From contig JAPSLB010000021.1 in assembly GCA_031181145.1 (NCBI GenBank), positions 1 through 64,000 on the forward strand: a DNA stretch of 64,000 nucleotides, in the 5' to 3' direction. Under the pieces are notes generated by a model that searched no databases, had not been told where the DNA came from, and saw nothing but the letters and a program-made list of their open reading frames with translations. The position numbers were made by a program, and so were the translations under genes. This document shows, piece by piece, positions 34,548 through 43,262 of this stretch (position 1 is its first letter; each line of letters begins with the position of its first letter). Source of the stretch: Microvirga sp. GTDB taxonomy: Bacteria; Pseudomonadota; Alphaproteobacteria; Rhizobiales; Beijerinckiaceae.

Positions 34548-34859
34548 ATGACAAAGCCCCTCGTCGTTTCAATCCCCCACAATCTCGGCAAGGCCGAGGC
34601 TTTGCGCAGGCTTCAGGGCGGCATGAGCAGCCTGAAATCGCAATTCAGCGACAAGGTTGCCTCCATCGATGAAAGCTGGACCGGGGACCGTATGGATTTC
34701 CACGTCGGCGCTATGGGGCAGAAGGTGAGTGGGAACGTCCTGGTGATGGACGAACAGGTACGCGTGGAAGTGCAACTGCCGTGGATCCTCGCCATGGTTG
34801 CCGAAAAGGCAAAGACCTTCATCCAAAAGCAGGGAACTCTGATGCTGGAGAAGAAGTGA
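34548..34859 (+). CDS. Polyhydroxyalkanoic acid system family protein
   Basis: A 103-residue protein with the layout of the PHA granule-region family: opening VSIPHNLGKAEALRRLQGG, a middle strand DRMDFHVGAMGQKVSGNV, and closing VEVQLPWILAMVAEKAKTF. Family members lie in polyhydroxyalkanoate loci of other bacteria, perhaps as granule-associated or START-like proteins. No PHA synthase gene is near, so a role in storage is only suggested by family. Confidence 0.8.
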   Translation: MTKPLVVSIPHNLGKAEALRRLQGGMSSLKSQFSDKVASIDESWTGDRMDFHVGAMGQKVSGNVLVMDEQVRVEVQLPWILAMVAEKAKTFIQKQGTLMLEKK

Positions 34860-35052
34860 TGTGCACGATCATCATGAATAGTCGTTCACGAATATGAATG
34901 CAGATGGAACCAAATAGCACCTACTGCGTTGAATAGACGATTGCGCCTGTGAGTTTTCTCCGGTGCGCTTCACTAAAGACATCGTTTTATTCGCCCCGGA
35001 CCGTGATTTTCCGTCCGTTCGTGACAACACATCTGTTCTCGAGGATCGCGCT

Positions 35053-36273
35053 ATGCATGAGCGTTTGATGACGCAGCCGCATGCCCTCCCTTCGCCCTCC
35101 AAGGCCAACTCGGAAAAGCCTCTCCTCGTCTGTTTCTCGCACCTTCGGTGGGATTTCGTCTGGCAGCGTCCGCAGCATCTGCTCAGCCGTGCCGCCAAGC
35201 ATTACGACGTGCTGATCGTCGAAGAGCCGATGTTTAAGGGCGGCATCAGGCCGCACATGGACGTAAGTTCACGTCCGCAGGGGGTTACCGTGGCGGTCCC
35301 GATGCTGCCGGAAGGCCTCTCGCGCGAGGACGTCATCGCCGAGCAGCACGATCTTATCGAGAGCCTGATAGGACGTGAACCGAGCGGCCCCCGCGTGTTC
35401 TGGTACTACACGCCGATGGCCATGGCCTTCACAAGCGACTTCGAGTGTGACCTCTGCATCTACGACAACATGGACGAGTTGTCGCTGTTCCGCGGCGCGT
35501 CACAGGAATTGCTCGATCTCGAGAGCGCGCTCTTCTCACGGTGTGATCTGGTCTTCACCGGCGGCATGAGCCTCTATGAAGCCAAGAAAAGCCGCCACCG
35601 CAGCGTTCACGGCTTCCCGTCCTCCATCGACTTCAACCATTTCTCGCAGGCCCGATCCATCCATAAGGATCCGGAGGATCAGGCGCATATTCCGCATCCG
35701 CGCCTCGGTTTCTTCGGTGTCGTGGACGAGCGGATGGATACCGAACTTCTGGCCGAGGTCGCGGATCTGCGTCCCGATTGGCAGTTCGTCATGATCGGTC
35801 CGGTCGTCAAGATCGACCCTGTCACGCTGCCGCAGCGCCCCAACATTCACTGGCTCGGCGGGAAGCATTACAAAGAATTGCCTCACTATCTCGCCGGCTG
35901 GGACGTGGGCTTCATGAACTTCGCGTTGAATGAGGCCACGAAATTCATCAGCCCAACGAAGACGCCCGAATTCCTCGCCGCGGGCGTGCCGGTAGTGTCG
36001 ACACCCATTACCGATGTGGTGAGGCCCTATGGCGAAAAGGGGCTCGTTGAAATCGCCCGTACTGCCGAGGAGGTGGTCGCCAAGGCCGAAGCCATCCTGG
36101 CAAGGCCGAGGGACGCCTGGCTCGCCAAGGTCGACCGGCACCTGGCCCAAGGGTCCTGGGACAAGACCTGGGGCGCTATGCACAAGCTCATGCTCAATGC
36201 AGCCGGTGACGCAGCCGTGGACCGTCCTGCCGCCGCTTCCCTCCCGATCTATGCCACCACCCCTGCGGAGTGA
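35053..36273 (+). CDS. Glycosyltransferase (GT1/GT4-like, GT-B fold)
   Basis: A 406-residue transferase with GT-B features: an N-terminal acceptor domain (CFSHLRWDFVWQRPQHLLSR, a TuaH-like beginning) and a C-terminal donor domain (LGFFGVVDERMD, IHWLGGKHYKELPHYLAGWD, and SPTKTPEFLAAGVPVV with the Glu of the nucleotide site). It lies 5 bases before glf and is probably translated with it, so galactofuranose or another sugar for cell-surface glycan is a likely donor. The ATG at 35053 has GAGGA 8 bases upstream; a GTG at 34963 would add 30 poorly typical residues. Confidence 0.85.
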   Translation: MHERLMTQPHALPSPSKANSEKPLLVCFSHLRWDFVWQRPQHLLSRAAKHYDVLIVEEPMFKGGIRPHMDVSSRPQGVTVAVPMLPEGLSREDVIAEQHDLIESLIGREPSGPRVFWYYTPMAMAFTSDFECDLCIYDNMDELSLFRGASQELLDLESALFSRCDLVFTGGMSLYEAKKSRHRSVHGFPSSIDFNHFSQARSIHKDPEDQAHIPHPRLGFFGVVDERMDTELLAEVADLRPDWQFVMIGPVVKIDPVTLPQRPNIHWLGGKHYKELPHYLAGWDVGFMNFALNEATKFISPTKTPEFLAAGVPVVSTPITDVVRPYGEKGLVEIARTAEEVVAKAEAILARPRDAWLAKVDRHLAQGSWDKTWGAMHKLMLNAAGDAAVDRPAAASLPIYATTPAE

Positions 36274-36278
36274 AATGA

Positions 36279-37433
36279 ATGTACGATTGGCTGATTGTCG
36301 GCGCCGGCTTTGCAGGTAGTGTTCTGGCCGAGCGTCTCGCAACCGAGCGCAATGAACGCGTCCTTCTCATCGACCGCCGCAACCATATAGGCGGAAACGC
36401 CTATGACCGTTACGATGACGATGGCTTGCTGATCCATCAATACGGGCCGCACATCTTCCACACCAACTCCAAGCAGATCTTCGATTATCTCTCCCGCTTC
36501 ACCGAGTGGCGCTTCTACGAGCATCGCGTTTTGGCGGAGGTGGACGGCATGCAGGTGCCGATCCCGATCAATCTTGACACCGTCAACAAGCTCTACGGAT
36601 TGAATCTGACATCCGAGCAGTTGCAGGATTGGTTTGCTCAGCGATCCGAAAAGGTCGGTGAGATCAAGACGTCGGAGGACGTCGTGGTTTCGACGGTTGG
36701 CCGCGAGCTCTACGAAAAATTCTTCCGCGGCTATACCCGCAAGCAATGGGGCCTCGATCCATCCGAGCTCGACAAGTCCGTGACCTCCCGCGTGCCGACC
36801 CGCACGAGCCGGGATGACCGTTATTTCACGGACGAATTCCAATTCATGCCCAAGCATGGCTATACGCGAATGTTCGAGAAGATGGTGAGCCATCCGAACA
36901 TCCACATCATGACGCAGACCGGCTATGAGGACGTGAAGAACATCGTTCCTCATCGCCGCGTCATCTATACGGGCCCGATCGACGAGTACTTCAATTATCA
37001 ATTCGGCAAGCTGCCCTACCGCTCTCTGCGTTTCGAGCACGTGACCCTCGACAAACCCTGGCATCAGTCGGTTGGCGTGGTGAACTATCCGCAGACGCAG
37101 GATTATACCCGTGTGACGGAATACAAGCACCTCACAGGCCAGGAGCATGCCAAGACCGCCCTGACCTACGAGTATCCGTCCGCCGAAGGCGACCCCTATT
37201 ACCCAATTCCGAAGCCGGAAAATCAGGAGCTCTTCAAGAAGTACGAGCGTCTGGCTCTTGCGACGCCCGATGTGTGGTTCGTGGGCCGATTGGCGACTTA
37301 TCGCTATTACAACATGGACCAGATCGTCGGCCAGGCGCTTGCCACGTTCCGGCGCATCAATGAAGCCTTGCCTGTGTGCGCGGATACGTCGAGCGTGAAA
37401 GTGATGTCCGGATCGGCAGCTCTGGTCTCCTAG
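36279..37433 (+). CDS. glf: UDP-galactopyranose mutase
   Basis: A 384-residue flavoprotein that converts UDP-galactopyranose to UDP-galactofuranose. The FAD motif is DWLIVGAGFAGSVLAERL at the N-terminus. The family signature RRNHIGGNAYD follows, then QYGPHIFHTN, the RKQWGLDP segment and the C-terminal GRLATYRYYNMDQ. It starts 5 bases after the glycosyltransferase gene and precedes the GH1-RmlD fusion gene by 72 bases. The locus suggests a galactofuranose-containing surface polysaccharide or glycolipid. Confidence 0.95.
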   Translation: MYDWLIVGAGFAGSVLAERLATERNERVLLIDRRNHIGGNAYDRYDDDGLLIHQYGPHIFHTNSKQIFDYLSRFTEWRFYEHRVLAEVDGMQVPIPINLDTVNKLYGLNLTSEQLQDWFAQRSEKVGEIKTSEDVVVSTVGRELYEKFFRGYTRKQWGLDPSELDKSVTSRVPTRTSRDDRYFTDEFQFMPKHGYTRMFEKMVSHPNIHIMTQTGYEDVKNIVPHRRVIYTGPIDEYFNYQFGKLPYRSLRFEHVTLDKPWHQSVGVVNYPQTQDYTRVTEYKHLTGQEHAKTALTYEYPSAEGDPYYPIPKPENQELFKKYERLALATPDVWFVGRLATYRYYNMDQIVGQALATFRRINEALPVCADTSSVKVMSGSAALVS

Positions 37434-37505
37434 TGGCAAAATTTCATCGAACGATCCGCGCTGATCATAGTTTGTGTGAGTTGATATAAGTTAGCTCGGA
37501 GCTGA

Positions 37506-39683
37506 ATGATGAATCGACCCCTGGAGCTTTGGGGCGGTATCGAGTGTACTGTCGCGCGTGTGGGCGACGAATACCGCGACCAGAGCCTGGAGACCGGACA
37601 CAGCAACCGGATCGACGATCTCGACCGGATCGCCGAACTCGGAATCCGCACGTTGCGCCATCCGGTGCTTTGGGAAACGATCTCTCCCGAAAGCCCGGAC
37701 CGTACGGACTTCACGTGGCATGACGAGCGTATGGCGCGTCTTCAGGCGCTCGGAATCCGCGCCATCGCGGGCCTGTGCCATCATGGCAGCGGCCCGCGCT
37801 ACACTCACATGCTCGACCCGGCTTGGCCCGAGCTTCTCGCCCGTCATGCCGCAAACGTGGCGAAGCGCTATCCCCATCTCGACCTTTATACCCCTGTGAA
37901 CGAGCCGCTCACCACTGCGCGCTTTTCGGGTCTTTACGGCCACTGGTATCCACATGGCACAAGCCTCGAGATATTCCTCAAGATCCTTGTGAACGAATGC
38001 AAGGCGACCGTCCTGTCCATGCGAGCCATTCGCAAGATTCAGCCCGACGCGAAGCTCGTGCAGACGGACGACATGGGTAAGACCTTCTCGACGCCTCTGC
38101 TGGCTTATCAGGCGGAGCATGAGAACCAGCGCCGCTTCCTGAGCTTCGATCTCCTTTGCGGCATGGTCGATCGCGATCACCCGTGGTGGAAACTATTCAT
38201 CAGAGGCGGGGTGAGCGAGGAGGACCTCGCGTTTTTCCTTGAGGCTGACGATGCCGCGCCCGACATCATCGGAATTAATCATTATCTCACGAGCGAGCGC
38301 TACCTCGATGAGGACGTGAAGCGCTATCCCGCGCATCATTGGGGTGGAAATGGCAGGCACGAATATGCGGATGCCGAAGCCGTTCGAATGCCGTTGCCGC
38401 CTGAGGATCTCGGACCCGCCGCCCGGCTGAGGGAGGTGTGGGAACGCTACAAACGTCCTATCGCCGTGACGGAGGCCCATCACGGCAGCACGCGTGACGA
38501 TCAGTTGCGCTGGCTTGTCGAGGTGTGGAACGACGTCAAGAGGCTGCGGGACGAAGGCGCCGACATCCGCGCCGTGACCGTCTGGTCGCTCTTCGGCGCG
38601 GTGGATTGGAACAGCCTGCTGACGCGACGGAACGGCTTCTATGAGCCGGGTCCCTTCGACGTGCGCGCCCCCGAACCTCGGCGCACGGCGTTGGCCCACG
38701 CCGCCGAGGCCTTGGCGAAGACCGGCACCTACGACCACCCGGTTCTCGACCGCGCAGGCTGGTGGAAGCGGGACATTCGCTTCTACAGGCGTCCGGCCAA
38801 GCAGTCCCGCTCCTGCTGGCTTGCGGACGAGCCGCGCCAGCTTCTTATCACGGGCGCCACCGGCACTCTCGGGCGCGCATTCTCGCGGCTTGCGGAATTC
38901 CGTGGCCTCAACCACGTACTGCTCTCCCGCAGGGACATGGATATCGCAGATGCAAAGAGCGTGAAGAAAGCTCTCGCATGTCATCAGCCCTGGGCAGTGA
39001 TCAACACGGCGGGCTATGTACGCGTGTCAGAGGCCGAGAACGATGCGGCGGCCTGTTTCCGCGAGAACGCCATCGGGGCCGAAGTCCTGGCGAAGGCCTG
39101 TGCCGACCTCGGTATCCCGCTGGTAACATTCTCGTCGGATCTCGTCTTCGATGGTACGCTCGACAGGCCTTATGTAGAGAGCGATGAGATCAATCCCACT
39201 ACGGTCTATGGCGCGAGCAAGGCCGAGGCCGAACGGCGCGTCCTGGCCGTCCACGACAATGCCCTGATCATTCGAACGAGCGCCTTCTTCGGCCCGTGGG
39301 ACCGCTACAACTTCGTCTGGTCGATCCTCAATACCCTGAGCAAGGGTGGGGGGATCGAAGCCAGTCTCGATGTGGTGTCGCCGACCTACGTGCCCGATCT
39401 CGTCAACACATCCCTCGATCTCTTGATCGACGGCGGAACCGGTATTTGGCACATGGCCAATATCGGTGAACTCTCCTGGCGTGATCTGGCGGCTCAGGCT
39501 GCTGAGCGAGCGGGCTTCAATCCGAGCCTCGTGACGGATGCGGGAGATCTGCCGGTTCTCAACACGGCCCTCTCCACGGAGCGTGGCATTCTGATGCCGC
39601 GTCTGGAAAGCGCCCTCGACCGGTTCTTCATCGACAGCGAGGTGGATTGGTCCGAAGAGAGCCTCAGGATGGCTGCCGAATAG
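37506..39683 (+). CDS. GH1-like glycosidase fused to RmlD-type sugar reductase
   Basis: A 725-residue two-part protein. Residues 1-430 form a GH1-like barrel with the acid/base in TPVNEPL (Glu133) and a nucleophile candidate Glu323 in AVTEAHHG (the usual TENG is altered). Residues 443-725 form an extended SDR domain of dTDP-4-dehydrorhamnose reductase type: LLITGATGTLG (447-457), SSDLVFDG, and catalytic Tyr568/Lys572 in TTVYGASK. One part would handle a glycoside, the other a nucleotide-sugar or 4-keto sugar. Both parts look intact. The start is ATGATG after CGGAG. Roles are inferred from glf next door. Confidence 0.85.
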   Translation: MMNRPLELWGGIECTVARVGDEYRDQSLETGHSNRIDDLDRIAELGIRTLRHPVLWETISPESPDRTDFTWHDERMARLQALGIRAIAGLCHHGSGPRYTHMLDPAWPELLARHAANVAKRYPHLDLYTPVNEPLTTARFSGLYGHWYPHGTSLEIFLKILVNECKATVLSMRAIRKIQPDAKLVQTDDMGKTFSTPLLAYQAEHENQRRFLSFDLLCGMVDRDHPWWKLFIRGGVSEEDLAFFLEADDAAPDIIGINHYLTSERYLDEDVKRYPAHHWGGNGRHEYADAEAVRMPLPPEDLGPAARLREVWERYKRPIAVTEAHHGSTRDDQLRWLVEVWNDVKRLRDEGADIRAVTVWSLFGAVDWNSLLTRRNGFYEPGPFDVRAPEPRRTALAHAAEALAKTGTYDHPVLDRAGWWKRDIRFYRRPAKQSRSCWLADEPRQLLITGATGTLGRAFSRLAEFRGLNHVLLSRRDMDIADAKSVKKALACHQPWAVINTAGYVRVSEAENDAAACFRENAIGAEVLAKACADLGIPLVTFSSDLVFDGTLDRPYVESDEINPTTVYGASKAEAERRVLAVHDNALIIRTSAFFGPWDRYNFVWSILNTLSKGGGIEASLDVVSPTYVPDLVNTSLDLLIDGGTGIWHMANIGELSWRDLAAQAAERAGFNPSLVTDAGDLPVLNTALSTERGILMPRLESALDRFFIDSEVDWSEESLRMAAE

Positions 39684-39705
39684 CGTCCCAAGATCCTGCA
39701 GCAAA

Positions 39706-39736
39706 AAAGCGGCCCGGATCATCTCCGCGCCGCTTT
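39706..39736. terminator. Bidirectional hairpin terminator
   Basis: AAAGCGGC (39706-39713) pairs with GCCGCTTT (39729-39736). On the plus strand the stem is followed by CAG and preceded by A residues; on the minus strand it is followed by a run of T from the A6 tract. It lies between the convergent GH1-RmlD and GH2 genes, where a shared terminator is expected. Confidence 0.7.
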
Positions 39737-39756
39737 CAGTTCGGGATCATCTCGAT

Positions 39757-42507
39757 TTATGCCGCAGCTTCCGCGGCGCGCACGGCCTCCTCGAGGCGGG
39801 ACGCCCGCGACTCGACCGCAAGCTCCACCAGGGCATCGGTCAGCATGGTGGCCGTGGGATCGGCGAGCGGCGCATCGCGCAGCAGGCGGAGCGTCGTTGT
39901 GACAAGGCGACCGCGTCCGTAGGAGCGCTCTACGCCCAGCGCCACCGGCTTGTGAATCCAGCCGACCACGAGGCCAGCGAAGACGCGGGCCTGGAAGTCG
40001 AGGAGGTTGCAGCCCGAGATCACATAGTCGGGCAGCACCCGGTCCATGGTTTCGTCGAGCAGAGGGCCGGAGGGAAAGCGGGCGAAATGACCCGAGCGGC
40101 GCAGCCAGGCGAAGGAAGAGGCCCAGTCGCCGGACCACAGTGTGCCGTGACGAGCCTGCACCTTCACGGCCTGCCAATGCGGGAAGAACGGATAGAGGCT
40201 CATGTCCTCCTCAGGGAGCAGCAGCAGCTTGGCGCCGGCGCGCACATGGTCGGCAATCGCCTTGTTGTGCGTGCGGGCGACGATCAGGGTCGATTCCTCG
40301 AAAGCCCGAGCGATGGTGTAGCCCAGGGCGCGGAAGCGCTCGCGGATATCCTCCTCGGGCGACCACACCAGCTCTCGCACATGGACCGGCCGCGTTCGTT
40401 TCGGGTGGATAGCGATGTCATGGTGATTCTGTGAGAGGGGGCGGCCGTCGGAGGTGCGCAGCGTAAAGCTGATGCGTCGCAATGAGGCTTCGTCCATCTC
40501 CGGCAGTTGTAACTCGACCTTCCCGATCTCTAGCACGCTAGGTGCTTCGATAGGCGGGAGGTCAATGCGCTGCGTCTCGTTGCAGATGCTGAGCTCCAGA
40601 TGGCAGTTCTCGAGCGTCGGTCCCGCGCCATGAGCGACTGCGAGTTCCAACGCCACCGTCTCGCCTGTCCAATAGGAGGCGCGCTCCCATTTCGGCACGA
40701 TCACCGTATCCGAGTTGAAGATGTGGAACAGCTCGTGGAACACGCGTGTGTTGCGGCGCATGTCCAGAAGGCCGTTCGACTCCCAGTGGCAGTCGTGCAG
40801 CTCGGTGATTACATAGCCGGCGAGGTTGGGCTTCCGGCGCATGGCTTCAATCTCGTACTTGAACGCGCGGAACTGCTGCCATTGCGCTGCGATCACAAAG
40901 CGACGCAGATCGCCGAACACGCGGTCCATGCTCCAGTCCGAGAAGCGGTTCTCGACGCCATGGGCATACATCACCCCCTCACCCCAGTCATGACCGGTCT
41001 CGAACCACCAGGGCTCCTCGCCATTGGCATCCCGCAGGTCCTTCGGATAGGGAAGGCCCCAATTGCCGAACTCGGAGCACATGAGCGGCTCGCGGCCGGT
41101 GATCACTGCATCTCCATGCGGCGAGTAGAGCCAGGACGCACGGTTCGACAATTCGTCGACGAACTGATCCCACTGCGCTCGGTGATCGGGATAGGCCGCA
41201 TAGAAGTGATAATCCGCGATGTCGGATTCCACGTGGAAGCTCGGAGCGAGCGGTGAGTTATCGACGACCAGGCGCGTAGGATCGTAGGCCTTCAGCCAAG
41301 CAAAGGTGCGCTTGAGCCAGTCGCGGTGGTCTGCATCGTTGACGAGATCGACACCCCAGTTCTCGTTGATGATCGTCCAGATAATGATGGACGGATGGTT
41401 GCCGTCGCGGTCGACGATACCCTTCAGGAGCTTTTCCTTTCGGCCTCGCGATCGATCGGTGGCCATGCCGCCGTTGGGCAGCTCCGTCCAGATCAGCATG
41501 CCCATGCGATCCGCAGTCTCGTAATAGCGCGGGTCGGCTGCCTTGATATGACAGCGCAGGCAATTGAGGCCAAGTTCCTTAGCCTTGCGGAACTGATCCT
41601 CCAGAAACTCCACCGAGGGCACGGTGCAGATCGTGTCCGGGTAGTAGTCCTGGTCGAGGGCCGCGCGTAGATAGAGCGGTTCGCCGTTGAGATAGAACTT
41701 GCCGTTACGCGACTCGATTGTGCGGAAGCCGAAACTGTCGGAGATCTCGTCCTTCACCTCGCCGCCACGGATTAGCTCCAGGCGGATTCGGTAAAGATTC
41801 GGCTGATCCGGCGACCAGGGCTGCACGTCCGGCACGGTCAGCTCGAAGGGCATGCTGGTGACACCGATCTGCGTCTCGTGCATCTCATTGATCACGACGT
41901 TGCCCGACGGGTCCGTCACCTCGATATGGATCTGCGTAGCATCCGAGAGCGGCCGCGCAAAGAACACGCCGGACGCGACGCGGCCCGTGGCCAGATTCGG
42001 AACGAGTCGAACGCGGTTCATGTGATCGGGAATGCGGCGTTCCAGATAGACCGGCTGCCAAATTCCGGAGAGCGGGCCATACCAACTCTGCTTGCCGAAG
42101 GGGATTTCCGCGAAGGGCGAGTCAGGGAACTCGGCCGGGTTGTCGGTAGGCGAATCCACGCGGACCTTGATCTCGTTCGGACCCGGCTTCAGGTGGGACG
42201 TCACGTCGAACGAGAACGGCAGGAAGCCGCCCTCATTGTGGCCTACGAGTTCGCCGTTGATGAAGACCTTCGTGTTGTGAAAGACAGCGCCGAAGCGGAT
42301 CCAGATGCTGTCGTGCAGCCACGCTTCATCGATCTCTATCGTTCTGCGATAAATGCCGATCCCCGCCCGCATGCGCAGATCCGAGAACTGGGCCTGCCAG
42401 GGACTCGGCACCACGATCTGGCGAACCTCCGCCGGGCCGGACAGGCGGTCGTCGGCCACGTGCAAAAACTCCCAAGTCCCGTCCAGGCTGATGCGATTGT
42501 CCTGCAT
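39757..42507 (-). CDS. Glycoside hydrolase family 2 (beta-galactosidase/beta-glucuronidase-like)
   Basis: A 916-residue GH2 enzyme without a signal peptide. The N-terminal jelly roll (about 1-160) includes ISLDGTWEF and NGELVGHNEGGF. The barrel (about 265-600) carries the acid/base Glu382 in WTIINENWG and nucleophile Glu479 in MCSEFGNWG. The last 250 residues form an extra domain with AGAKLLLLPEED and ISGCNLLDFQ, resembling the catalytically silent amidotransferase-like domain found in some galactosidases. AAGGAG precedes the ATG. It faces the GH1-RmlD gene across a terminator, suggesting a shared role in handling galactose-rich glycans. Substrate unknown. Confidence 0.88.
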   Translation of the reverse strand: MQDNRISLDGTWEFLHVADDRLSGPAEVRQIVVPSPWQAQFSDLRMRAGIGIYRRTIEIDEAWLHDSIWIRFGAVFHNTKVFINGELVGHNEGGFLPFSFDVTSHLKPGPNEIKVRVDSPTDNPAEFPDSPFAEIPFGKQSWYGPLSGIWQPVYLERRIPDHMNRVRLVPNLATGRVASGVFFARPLSDATQIHIEVTDPSGNVVINEMHETQIGVTSMPFELTVPDVQPWSPDQPNLYRIRLELIRGGEVKDEISDSFGFRTIESRNGKFYLNGEPLYLRAALDQDYYPDTICTVPSVEFLEDQFRKAKELGLNCLRCHIKAADPRYYETADRMGMLIWTELPNGGMATDRSRGRKEKLLKGIVDRDGNHPSIIIWTIINENWGVDLVNDADHRDWLKRTFAWLKAYDPTRLVVDNSPLAPSFHVESDIADYHFYAAYPDHRAQWDQFVDELSNRASWLYSPHGDAVITGREPLMCSEFGNWGLPYPKDLRDANGEEPWWFETGHDWGEGVMYAHGVENRFSDWSMDRVFGDLRRFVIAAQWQQFRAFKYEIEAMRRKPNLAGYVITELHDCHWESNGLLDMRRNTRVFHELFHIFNSDTVIVPKWERASYWTGETVALELAVAHGAGPTLENCHLELSICNETQRIDLPPIEAPSVLEIGKVELQLPEMDEASLRRISFTLRTSDGRPLSQNHHDIAIHPKRTRPVHVRELVWSPEEDIRERFRALGYTIARAFEESTLIVARTHNKAIADHVRAGAKLLLLPEEDMSLYPFFPHWQAVKVQARHGTLWSGDWASSFAWLRRSGHFARFPSGPLLDETMDRVLPDYVISGCNLLDFQARVFAGLVVGWIHKPVALGVERSYGRGRLVTTTLRLLRDAPLADPTATMLTDALVELAVESRASRLEEAVRAAEAAA

Positions 42508-42831
42508 GATGTCTCCTTGAATCAGAGATTACCCAAGGGCGCCCAAGACGGCGAAAAAAAGGCTGTGGCCCGGGAGACGAAAGCCTTGCCGGGGGGTGCG
42601 ACAATCGATGCTTCCCAAGTCTGCCCGAACCATCGGCCTCGTCTCTGATACTGGTTAGTGGCCCGTCTCGAACAACGGTAAAACCCAACAATGGATCCAG
42701 AGCCGAGCGCATATGAGAGATCGCCTCGTTCTATGGCTTGGCAGGAACCCCCCTCCACATCTGGCGTTGCCCTGATAACGCCGAGCCTTGCTGCTCGCCC
42801 GAATACTTCCAGCTTTTGAAAGAGGCTTCAG
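42508..42831. other. Divergent intergenic region upstream of GH2 and a small membrane protein
   Basis: 324 bases with no gene supported. It should contain promoters for the GH2 gene (minus strand) and the 96-residue membrane protein (plus strand). No obvious operator, RNA gene or long repeat was seen. Confidence 0.4.
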
Positions 42832-43122
42832 ATGGCCCAACAAATCCCAGACGATCGCGCCCGCCAAGGCGCTTCCGGCCGCCCCGTCCTGGGCGTTCTG
42901 CTCGGCTCCCTGCTCCTGCTCGCGATCGCAGTGGGTGGTTACGTGATCTGGGCGGGCGCCCAGTCGCCCGATGATCCCGGCACGGATGCCGCCCGCTCCG
43001 CCACGACAGGCTCCACAACCGGCTCGTCGGATGCCAACCCTACGAACCGGATCACGCCGGCAAACCCGGCCTATCCCGCCCCGGAGGCGCAGCCTACCGC
43101 CAACGAGCCGGCGCAGCGCTAA
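42832..43122 (+). CDS. Small single-pass membrane protein, unknown function
   Basis: A 96-residue protein with a polar N-terminus, one membrane helix (about 18-42, GVLLGSLLLLAIAVGGYVIW) and a Thr/Pro/Ala/Asn-rich low-complexity tail that would lie outside the membrane. AAGAGG sits just before the ATG. A strong intrinsic terminator directly follows, so it is a one-gene unit. No family recognised. Confidence 0.75.
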   Translation: MAQQIPDDRARQGASGRPVLGVLLGSLLLLAIAVGGYVIWAGAQSPDDPGTDAARSATTGSTTGSSDANPTNRITPANPAYPAPEAQPTANEPAQR

Positions 43123-43135
43123 AGCAGGTTTCCTA

Positions 43136-43174
43136 CAAAAAGCCTGGATGGCGGAGTGCTATCCAGGCTTTTTT
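43136..43174 (+). terminator. Strong intrinsic terminator
   Basis: AAAAAGCCTGGAT pairs with ATCCAGGCTTTTT around an 11-base loop, ending in a run of T (to 43174). It is 13 bases past the stop of the small membrane protein gene. The A-rich 5' side would let it work in both directions. Confidence 0.92.
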
Positions 43175-43262
43175 ATTGCGCTTCGTCTGCCCGGCGGCGA
43201 GTTTTCGCCTTATTGATTCGCAATCAACCAGCCCGCAAGGGGAATGCGATAAGGCGGACTGA

